In this document: one piece after another, positions 1 to 5,686 of the stretch
How the letters are laid out: every line of letters begins with the position of its first letter
Numbering within the stretch: position 1 is the first letter of the stretch
Made by a program: the position numbers and the translations under genes
Notes under the pieces: model-generated
What the model was told of the DNA's origin: nothing
Database searches by the model: none
What the model saw: the letters and a program-made list of their open reading frames with translations, nothing else
NCBI GenBank assembly: GCA_030642185.1
Contig: DAOWOG010000018.1
Location: forward strand, 1 to 9,732
Origin: Helicobacteraceae bacterium
GTDB taxonomy: Bacteria; Campylobacterota; Campylobacteria; Campylobacterales; Sulfurimonadaceae
Direction: 5' to 3'
DNA: 9,732 nucleotides

Positions 1-303
1 CATTTTATTATAGGTTTTTATGCATTTCCGATGGCAGAACTGGTGGTGAGAAAAAGATGGTCAGGCCCTGTTTTGGCAAGCTTTTTCGGACTCTTTTTTG
101 TTATAAGTATTGCAACCGGCTACGAGATTATTGAGTGGCTATATGCCGTTACTGAAGGTGGTGAAGCGGGGATGGAGTTTTTAGGCTCTCAGGGCGATGT
201 CTGGGATGCGCAGAAAGATGTGCTGGCAGATACGTTTGGTGCAATTTTTTCATTGGCCCTGTTTTGGTATATTCGGCCTGATCTTCTGAAAGAGAAGAGG
301 TAG
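1..303 (+). CDS. YjdF-like (DUF2238) inner-membrane protein, 5'-truncated
   Basis: The reading frame is open from the first base of the window (HFIIGFYAFPMAELVV...), so the 5' end lies outside and the first visible ATG at 31 is not a convincing start. About 100 C-terminal residues are visible. They contain a hydrophobic helix (around the SFFGLFFVISIATG segment), the YEIIEWLYA stretch, the acidic GSQGDVWDAQKDVLAD motif and a last hydrophobic helix ending in a charged tail. The order of YEIxEW followed by GDxWDAQKDxLAD is characteristic of the YjdF/DUF2238 family of small integral membrane proteins, whose function is not established. The stop codon is 4 nt before the next gene, which suggests one transcript with it. 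Family assignment is fairly secure; function is unknown. Confidence 0.82.
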   Translation, partial: HFIIGFYAFPMAELVVRKRWSGPVLASFFGLFFVISIATGYEIIEWLYAVTEGGEAGMEFLGSQGDVWDAQKDVLADTFGAIFSLALFWYIRPDLLKEKR

Positions 304-307
304 TATT

Positions 308-1327
308 ATGAAGGTTGATAGATACAAAAATTCTCTACTTGCCTCATTGGCTTATCTGATCGTTTTAATAGCAGGCTTAAAAGCAGGTAGCACTTTGATC
401 GTTCCGCTATTAATGGCGTTTTTCTGGTTTCTGCTCTTTCTCCCGCTGGTAAACAAACTACGCTCGTTTGGCATACCGGACCTGCTGACAACAATGATCG
501 TATTTGGCATCACGCTCATCATTGTGCTGCTTGTGGGCACCTTTCTTCTCACTTCAGGGCAGGACCTTGTTGCCAATCTCCCTGCCTATCAGGAAAAGTT
601 TCATGAACTGACTCCCAAAATAGTAGGCTTCTTTGAAAGGTTCGGTATATCGTTGCAAAAAAGTGATGCTATCGGCCTGTTGGATCCTGCAAAAATTATA
701 AATTATACCGCTGTTTTTTTAAAAAGCATGGGCGATGTGATGACCAATGGCTTCTTGACACTCCTCGTGGTGATGTTTCTGTTTTTAGAGTCATCATTAC
801 TTTCAAACAAGGTGCTTTATCTGGCAAAAAAAGAGGATGCAAAAGAAAAAATCCGGTTATTTTTGCACAATGTCAATCTCTATATCCTGACAAAAACAGC
901 AACCTCTGCAGTCACAGGTTTAATCGTCTGGGGCATGCTTGCTTTTTTTAAACTTGATTATGCCCTGCTGTTTGGAATGCTTGCCTTTTTTCTAAACTTC
1001 ATTCCAAATATCGGCTCTATCATCGCTGCTTTTCCTGCATTGATTTTAGCACTGCTTCAGTTGAACCTGTTCGAGACAATGATAATCGCTACAGGGTACA
1101 TTATTATTAATGTGATTATTGGAAACTTTATTGAGCCAAAGATCATGGGCAAAGGGGTAGGACTGTCAACGCTCGTTGTTTTTATCTCTATGGTGTTTTG
1201 GGGATGGATATTTGGTCCTGTCGGTATGTTTTTATCTGTTCCGTTAACCGTTGTCATTAAAATTGCCTGTGACAACTCTAAAGAGCTGCATTGGGTTTCT
1301 GTTGTACTAAGCAACAAGATTTCATAA
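308..1327 (+). CDS. AI-2E/PerM family membrane transporter
   Basis: This 339-residue polytopic membrane protein is the normal length for the AI-2E transporter family (E. coli TqsA, YdiK, PerM relatives). Hydrophobic segments occupy about residues 10-30, 32-50, 58-85, 140-165, 200-265 and 270-330, with a larger polar loop at about 85-140. The conserved central motif NFIPNIGSIIAAFPALILAL and the C-terminal IEPKIMGKGVGLSTLVVFIS segment followed by WGWIFGPVGMFLSVPL are typical of the family. Known members have been linked to autoinducer-2 export or to Na+/H+ exchange, so the substrate here cannot be stated. The ATG at 308 is preceded by AAGAGG at 295-300, which lies inside the end of the upstream gene, so the two are probably co-transcribed and translationally close-coupled. 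Confidence 0.9.
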   Translation: MKVDRYKNSLLASLAYLIVLIAGLKAGSTLIVPLLMAFFWFLLFLPLVNKLRSFGIPDLLTTMIVFGITLIIVLLVGTFLLTSGQDLVANLPAYQEKFHELTPKIVGFFERFGISLQKSDAIGLLDPAKIINYTAVFLKSMGDVMTNGFLTLLVVMFLFLESSLLSNKVLYLAKKEDAKEKIRLFLHNVNLYILTKTATSAVTGLIVWGMLAFFKLDYALLFGMLAFFLNFIPNIGSIIAAFPALILALLQLNLFETMIIATGYIIINVIIGNFIEPKIMGKGVGLSTLVVFISMVFWGWIFGPVGMFLSVPLTVVIKIACDNSKELHWVSVVLSNKIS

Positions 1328-1370
1328 ATAGATAAAAAAGTAGGTATACCCCACATATTTTTTCACGTTT

Positions 1371-1413
1371 TGCCCTTTAGGTAGCAGAATAAAAGTTTCA
1401 AAGCATATACACT
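1371..1413 (+). repeat. Direct repeat copy 1, upstream of plsC (putative promoter/leader element)
   Basis: This 43-bp segment, beginning TGCCCTTTAGGTAGCAG and ending CATATACACT, recurs at 2184-2226 with only four substitutions and no gaps (offsets 6, 14, 25 and 33). It lies in the 129-nt gap between the AI-2E family gene and plsC and ends 43 nt before the plsC start. Copy 2 ends 44 nt before the next start, so a shared promoter or leader is the simplest reading. A weak -10-like TATACA is present near its 3' end, but no clear -35 is visible. Apart from this element the gap shows only the 8-bp palindrome GGTATACC at 1343-1350. Confidence 0.75.
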
Positions 1414-1456
1414 GACATCTGGAAAAATACAACAAATACAAGATAAAGGCAAATAG

Positions 1457-2161
1457 ATGTTTTTTCATAAAATCAAAATGGCAATCTATGCAATGTTCCT
1501 CACGAATGCATGTGGCTTCAAACTTAAAAAAATCAGTTCACATGCTCAAAAGAAAAAGATACGTCTTGAATATTCAGAGTTGTTGTTATCAAAGTTAAAT
1601 ATCAAGGTAAAAGTCAAAGACCAACATAAATTACCCCAAAATGGTCAGTTTCTGCTTATATCCAATCATAGAAGTATTATTGATCCTCTAATTATTGAAA
1701 TTGCCCTCAAAGAGACAACTGTTTTTGGGCTTTGGGTGGCAAAAAAAGAACTTGCTGATTCCCTGTTTTTCGCCTCTTTTGTTAAGAATGCAGGGACTAT
1801 TCTGCTCAATAGAGAAAGTAAAAGTATGAGTGATGTTTTTAAAAATATCAAATCGCATGTAAGCAATGGCGATTCAATTTTTATTTTTCCTGAAGGAACC
1901 CGTAATAAACAAGAGGTCGATTTATCTGACTTTAAAAACGGAACCCAAATAATTGCTTTAAAAAACAAACTTCCGATTTTGCCTGTATATATCAGGACAA
2001 ATGCAGGCATGGTTTTGCAATCAGCTTTACAAAGTAGTTCTAAGCCTTTGGAGATTGTAATCGAGATAGGAGAGATAATCGACTATAAAACGAAATTGGG
2101 AGTCGAAGAGGTTTACAGAAGAAGGTTTGGTCTTAAGAATATGCCTTATTCAAATGTATAG
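1457..2161 (+). CDS. plsC: PlsC-type 1-acylglycerol-3-phosphate acyltransferase
   Basis: Enzymes of this family transfer a fatty acyl group to the sn-2 position of lysophosphatidic acid, giving phosphatidic acid at the inner membrane. The 234-residue protein has the acyltransferase blocks in the right order: NHRSIIDP (H71 and D76 form the catalytic HX4D), GTILLNRE (about 113-120, with the substrate-binding Arg), FPEGTRN (144-150) and LPILPVYI (about 172-179). The N-terminus up to about residue 20 is hydrophobic with basic flanks and could anchor it. The start is supported by AAAGG at 1445-1449, 7 nt before the ATG. The gene stands alone between two copies of a 43-bp repeat, so it may be a second acyltransferase paralogue rather than the housekeeping PlsC. 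Relatives that acylate lysophospholipids or ornithine lipids share these motifs, so the exact substrate is uncertain. Confidence 0.87.
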   Translation: MFFHKIKMAIYAMFLTNACGFKLKKISSHAQKKKIRLEYSELLLSKLNIKVKVKDQHKLPQNGQFLLISNHRSIIDPLIIEIALKETTVFGLWVAKKELADSLFFASFVKNAGTILLNRESKSMSDVFKNIKSHVSNGDSIFIFPEGTRNKQEVDLSDFKNGTQIIALKNKLPILPVYIRTNAGMVLQSALQSSSKPLEIVIEIGEIIDYKTKLGVEEVYRRRFGLKNMPYSNV

Positions 2162-2163
2162 AA

Positions 2164-2191
2164 AAGGGGTGCCTGATTGTTTCTGCCCCTT
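2164..2191 (+). other. Inverted repeat after plsC, weak terminator candidate
   Basis: AAGGGG (2164-2169) is complementary to CCCCTT (2186-2191) across a 16-nt loop, starting 3 nt after the plsC stop codon. There is no T-run behind it, so intrinsic termination is doubtful. The right arm is part of repeat copy 2. Confidence 0.3.
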
Positions 2192-2226
2192 AGGTAACAG
2201 AATAAAATTTTCAAATCATATACACT
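2184..2226 (+). repeat. Direct repeat copy 2, downstream of plsC
   Basis: This is the second copy of the 43-bp element at 1371-1413 (39/43 identical, same orientation, no gaps). It begins 23 nt after the plsC stop and ends 44 nt before the TTG that opens the next short frame. Outside the 43 bp the flanks differ clearly on both sides, so this is a discrete element and not the edge of a larger duplication. Confidence 0.75.
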
Positions 2227-2270
2227 TTCCACTCAAGAGAAAATAATAGACCCCCTAAAGGATATAGACC

Positions 2271-2474
2271 TTGAAGAAGATTACGAGTCTGCTCTTTTTG
2301 AGTGTTTTGTGCGTGTATGGCTGGTCGTATGAGACTGAAGGCAACCAGACTATTATGAAACTGAATGATTTGCTTGCCTTGGTTAAAAACAATAAAGAGG
2401 TTAAAATGGCCGGATTTGAACGGCAAATGCATTCATTCGAACACGAACGTACCAGTGCTGATCAACTTGCTTAA
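2271..2474 (+). pseudogene. Short exported frame resembling a TolC-family N-terminus, probable remnant
   Basis: The frame opens with TTG preceded by AAAGGA (2257-2262, 8-nt spacing) and encodes 67 residues. Residues 1-19 form a clean signal peptide (MKKITSLLFLSVLCVYGWS). The following MKLNDLLALVKNNKEVKMAG fits the first helix of TolC/OMF proteins, where a pattern such as L-x-(E/D)-x-L-x-L-x-x-x-N-N-x-E-V is usual. The frame stops at TAA (2472-2474), whereas an outer-membrane factor runs to 400-500 residues. I found no continuation in the other two + frames before stops. It may be a decayed OMF gene left after deletion, or a genuine small secreted protein. The RBS, signal peptide and upstream repeat at conserved distance favour expression at least in the past. 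Confidence 0.42.
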
Positions 2475-2499
2475 GTTTCCTCTTTTGAGTACTTCGATT

Positions 2500-2592
2500 A
2501 GCTGATAATCAGCTGGGAGTGTTTTAAAGATGAAACCTGGTTTCGTCAAAAATTAATAGTACTGATGCCAACGACCATTGATACGTGGTTGG
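2500..2592 (+). promoter_or_regulatory. Three consecutive inverted repeats in the leader of the lipoprotein gene
   Basis: The 143-nt gap 2475-2617 holds no gene but three dyads. AGCTGATAATCAGCT (2500-2514) is a perfect 7-bp inverted repeat around one base. GATGAAACCTGGTTTCGTC (2529-2547) has arms matching at 8 of 9 positions, the remaining pair being G-T. Between 2568 and 2592, CCAA and CCA pair with TGGTTGG, with a 3-nt bulge and an 8-nt loop. The block ends 12 nt before a strong TAGGAGG ribosome-binding site (2604-2610). It could be a structured 5' leader, a small RNA, or tandem operators. No T-run follows any of the stems, so terminators are unlikely. Confidence 0.4.
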
Positions 2593-2617
2593 TATTTGGA
2601 TTATAGGAGGATAGATT

Positions 2618-2956
2618 ATGTTAAAAATTTTGACAGGTGCAGCTGTAGCAGCACTTTTATTTACTGGTTGTACACAAGAGACACAGAACAAAATGAGCCG
2701 CAGTATTCAAAACTGGACGGGGACAAATGGTGTCATGGATATTTATGCCGGTGAAAAGCTGGTGATGCGTTTTCTCAAGGTGGATAAGATGACAACCGGT
2801 GTGGGCAGAACTGATGGGCAGCAGCGAGCGTACCGTTATAGCTATGGGTATCTGGATGAGAACTTTAACTTTGAAGTGGATAAAGGTGAAAAAAAGCTCT
2901 ATTTTGAAGTGGGTAATTATTCAAACTATATTTTTTATGAAAATCCACGAAAGTAG
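2618..2956 (+). CDS. Small conserved lipoprotein of unknown function
   Basis: The 112-residue product begins with a lipoprotein signal peptide (MLKILTGAAVAALLFTGC). The lipobox is LFTGC, so Cys18 would be lipid-modified and the mature protein is about 95 residues. Residues after Cys18 are polar, without an Asp at +2 (the residue is Thr), so transport to the outer membrane is possible. The mature part (QNWTGTNGVMDIY, KLVMRFLKVDKMTTGVGR, then YRYSYGYLDENFNFEVDKGEKKLYFEV) is Tyr/Gly-rich and probably beta-structured. The DENFNFEVDKGEKK segment is acidic and could bind a metal, but it is not a canonical EF-hand. I recognise no named family. The start is firm: AGGAGG lies 7 nt before the ATG. It may be a short single-gene unit with the structured leader upstream. 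Confidence 0.85.
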   Translation: MLKILTGAAVAALLFTGCTQETQNKMSRSIQNWTGTNGVMDIYAGEKLVMRFLKVDKMTTGVGRTDGQQRAYRYSYGYLDENFNFEVDKGEKKLYFEVGNYSNYIFYENPRK

Positions 2957-2985
2957 ATAAATTTGGAAGTAATAGGGCTTTATAA

Positions 2986-3000
2986 GGTGTTCACAACACT
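2986..3000 (+). promoter_or_regulatory. Small inverted repeat upstream of the pldA unit
   Basis: GTGTT-CAC-AACAC (2987-2999) is a perfect 5-bp dyad that extends to 6 bp with a G-T pair. It lies 34 nt before the ATG at 3034. It is immediately followed by TGATACGTG (3000-3008), a 9-mer that also occurs at 2579-2587 before the lipoprotein start. It could be an operator or part of the promoter region; no clear -10/-35 pair is visible. Confidence 0.25.
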
Positions 3001-3033
3001 GATACGTGAGTATTAAAAAATAAGAATAAGCAA

Positions 3034-3102
3034 ATGAATAGAGTAAAAAAGACAACCATGTCGATACTCCTTTGTATCAGTGTCCTTTGCAGACGATTTT
3101 GA
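3034..3102 (+). other. Out-of-frame signal peptide of the pldA gene (apparent frameshift)
   Basis: The ATG at 3034 opens a 22-codon frame, MNRVKKTTMSILLCISVLCR and two more residues, that ends at TGA 3100-3102. Residues 1-18 have a basic start and a hydrophobic core, as in a signal peptide. The mature PldA frame lies one base over and reads SFADDFEKG at 3083 onward. Removing one C from the CC at 3084-3085 would give ...ILLCISVFA-DDFEKG, with a normal VFA cleavage site. The + frame of the mature protein upstream of 3080 has no hydrophobic segment and is closed by TAA at 3044-3046, so the signal peptide must come from this frame. The cause may be a sequencing error, a real mutation or a switchable frame. 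Confidence 0.72.
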
Positions 3103-4198
3103 AAAAGGTGTTGAACTTTATCAAAAAGGTGCACCGAGCAGATCTGTTGAGTACTTTGAACAAGCTGCCAAAAATGGGGATAAACGTGCTCAGTACCAAT
3201 TGGCCTATATGTATGAGAACGGCATTGGGATTTCCATAGACATCAATAGATCAAATTACTGGTATAAACAGGTTGCTTCCGACTTCAAGGATATACCTGA
3301 TGTTCTGGAAAAGATAGATCTCTCGCAGGGCATTCCGATAGAACTCCAGTTACATCCCAATATAGATGATGCCTTGCAGCAATTTATGTACCAGTCTCTC
3401 GATATGCCAAAAGAGGGAGATGAACGTGAATCGATGAAGGACACTGTTTTCAGTACGTTTGGTCTGTTCCCTCACGAGAAGAATTATGTTCTCCCAATTG
3501 TATATACCTCTGAAGACTATGAAACGTATGATCCCGTCATGTTTCCAGGCTACGAGCAATACAATAACAATTATGAAGCAGAGTTTCAGCTGAGTATGAA
3601 AAAACCATTAACATTCGATCTGTTTGGATTTAATGAGATCATTGTCATTGCATATACACAAGAGGCCTGGTGGCAGATTTATGCCGATTCCGCGCCCTTT
3701 CGTGAAACGAATTATCGCCCTGAGCTATGGATAACCGTACCGATGGATAATGATTTTTCTCAAAATATATATTTAAAAGCCTATAAAATGGGTTATTTGC
3801 ATGAATCTAATGGCAGAAGCAAACCTCTTTCACGCGCATGGAACAGAGTCTATTTGGACTTTATTTTTCAACCAACCTCAACACTGCTAGCAGAATTACG
3901 AGCATGGTATGCCGTACAAATCAGTAGTAACAACAGTGACATTTCCAACTATTTAGGGTACGGTCATCTGAAATTAAACTATTTTATCAGAAAGCATCAA
4001 TTCAATCTAACATGGCGAAACAACCTTAGTTTTGACGGCGATAACCGCGGTTCGATCGAAGGAGAGTGGTCTTATCCGGTTGGTCGTTCTAAAAGCACTT
4101 TCTGGTATATAAAAGGTTTTAACGGTTACGGGGCAAGTCTGATCGAATACAACCAGCAGCAAAATAGGATTGGGTTCGGATTTACATTTTCACGATGA
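3080..4198 (+). CDS. pldA: Outer-membrane phospholipase A1 (OMPLA) with N-terminal Sel1-like extension
   Basis: OMPLA is a 12-strand outer-membrane barrel that hydrolyses phospholipids misplaced in the outer leaflet. It acts as a calcium-dependent dimer. Numbering from the GTG at 3080, the family motifs are clear: APFRETNYRPELW (206-218), GYLHESNGRS with catalytic H241 and S243, and SRAWNRVY with N255. The H, H+2, H+14 spacing equals E. coli H142/S144/N156, and S251 matches calcium ligand S152. The terminal GYGASLIEYNQQQ strand and final Phe-Ser-Arg complete the barrel. Residues 8-70 are two Sel1/TPR-like helical repeats (AQYQLAYMYENGIG). With them the protein is about 100 residues longer than E. 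coli PldA. The uninterrupted frame starts at GTG, has no good ribosome site and lacks a signal peptide, which sits in another frame from 3034. As sequenced, export would fail unless the frame is corrected. Confidence 0.9.
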   Translation: MSFADDFEKGVELYQKGAPSRSVEYFEQAAKNGDKRAQYQLAYMYENGIGISIDINRSNYWYKQVASDFKDIPDVLEKIDLSQGIPIELQLHPNIDDALQQFMYQSLDMPKEGDERESMKDTVFSTFGLFPHEKNYVLPIVYTSEDYETYDPVMFPGYEQYNNNYEAEFQLSMKKPLTFDLFGFNEIIVIAYTQEAWWQIYADSAPFRETNYRPELWITVPMDNDFSQNIYLKAYKMGYLHESNGRSKPLSRAWNRVYLDFIFQPTSTLLAELRAWYAVQISSNNSDISNYLGYGHLKLNYFIRKHQFNLTWRNNLSFDGDNRGSIEGEWSYPVGRSKSTFWYIKGFNGYGASLIEYNQQQNRIGFGFTFSR

Positions 4199-4212
4199 GA
4201 GGAGAAAAAACC

Positions 4213-4989
4213 ATGGATAGAAATAGCCTGAAAGAGCTTCTGAAAAAACAGAAGAATACAAGAAATTTCTCTCATATAAGTACAAGATCGGGAGAGAGGA
4301 TCAGACCGGATATTATCCGTTCAAATCTCCTCACAACAAAAGAGCAGGCCTCCGCTCTGAACTACAACACGTTAAAGACTATTGTCGATCTTCGTATTGG
4401 CGAAGAAGGAGGAGGAAGCAAAAATAGCGCGTATCCGGATGCGCACATAGATCATCTGCCTATTGCATTCGGAAACCTGGATCTAAAAAAAATAAGCGAA
4501 TGGCTGATGATGGGTGAAGTTGAGAAGATCGACTCATTTATCGAAAGCGGTTATCGTACATTCAGTTCTGATTTCAAACATGAAGTAAGATCATTTTTTT
4601 CACTGTTGCTTAACAAGGACAATTTGCCTATGGCTTTCCACTGCAGCGCGGGAAAGGACAGAACCGGTCTTCTTGCAGCACTTTTTCTTCTCGCACTCGG
4701 GGTATTAAAAGATGATGTCATCAATGATTATATGGAAACCAACAATCGAATAGATGCAAGAGAGATGGCCGAGAAAGCCAATGAATACTTTAGGTCCACC
4801 CTCTCTGTAAAACTGCTTTATCCGGAGAGATCGATGCAGGCATTTGAGACGATTTTTTTGGTCAAGCAAAGCTGGATAGAAATATTTATGGAGGAAACAA
4901 ATGAACGTTTTGGAAGTGTGGAGTCCTACCTGAAAGAGGAGATCGGGCTCGATATAGAGATGCTCAAAAAGATATACCTTTTGAAATGA
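4213..4989 (+). CDS. HCxxGKDRTG tyrosine/lipid phosphatase (MptpB/LipA-like)
   Basis: The 258-residue protein contains the cysteine phosphatase P-loop HCSAGKDRTG, with nucleophile C144 and phosphate-binding R150. The Lys-Asp pair inside the loop is the mark of the bacterial MptpB/LipA-like group (Y_phosphatase3 family), whose studied members remove phosphate from phosphotyrosine and from phosphoinositides. The N-terminal NFSHISTRSGERIRPDIIRS corresponds to the family's conserved opening, and TIVDLRIGEE (56-65) precedes the region that usually supplies an acid. No signal peptide is seen, so it should be cytoplasmic. I chose ATG 4213 because AGGAG (4200-4204) lies 8 nt before it. An in-frame ATG at 4195 overlaps the pldA stop as ATGA and would add six residues, but its upstream sequence is poor in purines. 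The gene is tightly coupled to pldA, so both are expected on one mRNA. The substrate is unknown. Confidence 0.86.
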   Translation: MDRNSLKELLKKQKNTRNFSHISTRSGERIRPDIIRSNLLTTKEQASALNYNTLKTIVDLRIGEEGGGSKNSAYPDAHIDHLPIAFGNLDLKKISEWLMMGEVEKIDSFIESGYRTFSSDFKHEVRSFFSLLLNKDNLPMAFHCSAGKDRTGLLAALFLLALGVLKDDVINDYMETNNRIDAREMAEKANEYFRSTLSVKLLYPERSMQAFETIFLVKQSWIEIFMEETNERFGSVESYLKEEIGLDIEMLKKIYLLK

Positions 4990-5004
4990 CTGCTTGATTG
5001 CTCT

Positions 5005-5595
5005 TTAAACAGGTGATTTTATTCCATGCATAAACAACTGATAGATCTCATCGATCTGTTTTTCCAGATCAATTTTTTCTTCAAACCATAAAGAGATAGC
5101 GCCGTCACTCATGGTATGAAAGGTATAGGCCAAAAATTTCAATTCTGTTTCTGACTGCTTTGGCACTACTTCACGTAAGATATCCATCAGCAGCAAGTAA
5201 ACCTGCTGCATTGGATTCTCTTTACCCGAATAGGCCTTATGATAAAAAAACGGATCACCGCTTAAGATGGAACTCTCAACTGCATTGGACTTTTGCATAT
5301 AGTATTCAAACTTTAATCGTATGTACGCTTTTAGTTTTTCTTCATATCCGGATTTATCTTCAGTCGAACGCTTATACTCATCATAAAAGCGACCGACCTG
5401 ATACATAATATAGGCATTAAACAGGACATCTTTTGAGTCAAAGATCTTATAGAGTGCGCCAACAGACATTCCGACATCTTTCGCTATGTTGGCGATCTTG
5501 GTATGCTCGTAGCCAACCGTTTCAAAATAGGCTGTAGCACACTCCAAAATAGTGTTTTGTTTCAGATCAAAAATCTTATCTTTTAATTTTTGCAT
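5005..5595 (-). CDS. TetR/AcrR-family transcriptional regulator
   Basis: The 196-residue protein has the usual TetR size. Its N-terminal DNA-binding domain is canonical: helix 1 with ILECATAYFETVGYEHT (16-32), then the helix-turn-helix IANIAKDVGMSVGALYKIF (34-52) and the SKDVLFNAY cap. The C-terminal 130 residues are helical and variable, as expected for a ligand pocket and dimer interface. It is transcribed divergently from the adaptor/RND genes and is most likely their ligand-released repressor and its own. Its ATG is preceded by AAAAGG on the minus strand, with 7-nt spacing. Its 3' end meets the phosphatase gene convergently with only 15 nt between them, in which no terminator hairpin is apparent. 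Confidence 0.92.
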   Translation of the reverse strand: MQKLKDKIFDLKQNTILECATAYFETVGYEHTKIANIAKDVGMSVGALYKIFDSKDVLFNAYIMYQVGRFYDEYKRSTEDKSGYEEKLKAYIRLKFEYYMQKSNAVESSILSGDPFFYHKAYSGKENPMQQVYLLLMDILREVVPKQSETELKFLAYTFHTMSDGAISLWFEEKIDLEKQIDEIYQLFMHGIKSPV

Positions 5596-5616
5596 GCACT
5601 GCCTTTTAGTTTCAGG

Positions 5617-5622
5617 AGTATA
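5617..5622 (-). promoter_or_regulatory. Candidate -10 box of the tetR gene
   Basis: Read on the minus strand the bases are TATACT (five of six matches to TATAAT), located 22 nt upstream of the tetR start codon. The -35 position falls on the dyad at 5632-5647, which would suit autorepression. No consensus -35 is visible, so this is tentative. Confidence 0.4.
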
Positions 5623-5631
5623 ACATTTTAT

Positions 5632-5647
5632 TTAAGGGTGCCCTTAA
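5632..5647. promoter_or_regulatory. Inverted repeat in the tetR-efflux intergenic region, operator candidate 1
   Basis: TTAAGGGTGCCCTTAA is a perfect 7-bp inverted repeat around a 2-bp centre, the size and symmetry commonly bound by TetR dimers. It lies just upstream of the candidate -10 of tetR. Confidence 0.55.
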
Positions 5648-5669
5648 TGAACTACAAAGTGATAAATAA

Positions 5670-5686
5670 ATAGAATATCATTCTAT
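5670..5686. promoter_or_regulatory. Inverted repeat overlapping the efflux promoter, operator candidate 2
   Basis: ATAGAATATCATTCTAT is a perfect 7-bp inverted repeat around a 3-bp centre. Its left arm contains TAGAAT (5671-5676), the best -10-like hexamer upstream of the adaptor gene, so a bound repressor would block RNA polymerase. A smaller dyad, ATGAA-N5-TTCAT (5685-5699), follows directly. The distance to the adaptor ATG is 35 nt. Confidence 0.58.

Noticed and set aside
1343..1350. Perfect 8-bp palindrome GGTATACC after the AI-2E family gene.
   Set aside because: An 8-bp palindrome is expected by chance in a window of this size and it has no flanking symmetry or T-run.
1371..2226. Repeats around plsC as attachment sites or an IS/cassette boundary.
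   Set aside because: There is no integrase or transposase, no terminal inverted repeats, no integron-type core sites, and plsC has base and codon use like its neighbours. A promoter-type element fits the constant spacing better.
3045..3050. A6 run as the site of the pldA frame slip.
   Set aside because: Losing one A joins the frames but gives a start with Arg, Gln, Pro, Cys and Tyr instead of a hydrophobic core, so it would not restore a signal peptide. The CC at 3084-3085 gives a much better precursor.
4981..5010. Terminator between the convergent phosphatase and tetR genes.
   Set aside because: No stem of useful length followed by a T-run is visible in the 15-nt gap or just around it.
5160..5408. 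82-codon + strand open frame inside tetR.
   Set aside because: It is antisense to a clear TetR gene, has no ribosome-binding site or family features, and is best seen as a shadow frame.
5591..5625. TGCCTTTTAG... ahead of tetR resembles the start of the 43-bp repeat at 1371 and 2184.
   Set aside because: Only the first ten bases match well (9/10); the rest needs a gap, and the orientation relative to the gene is opposite. Treated as chance.
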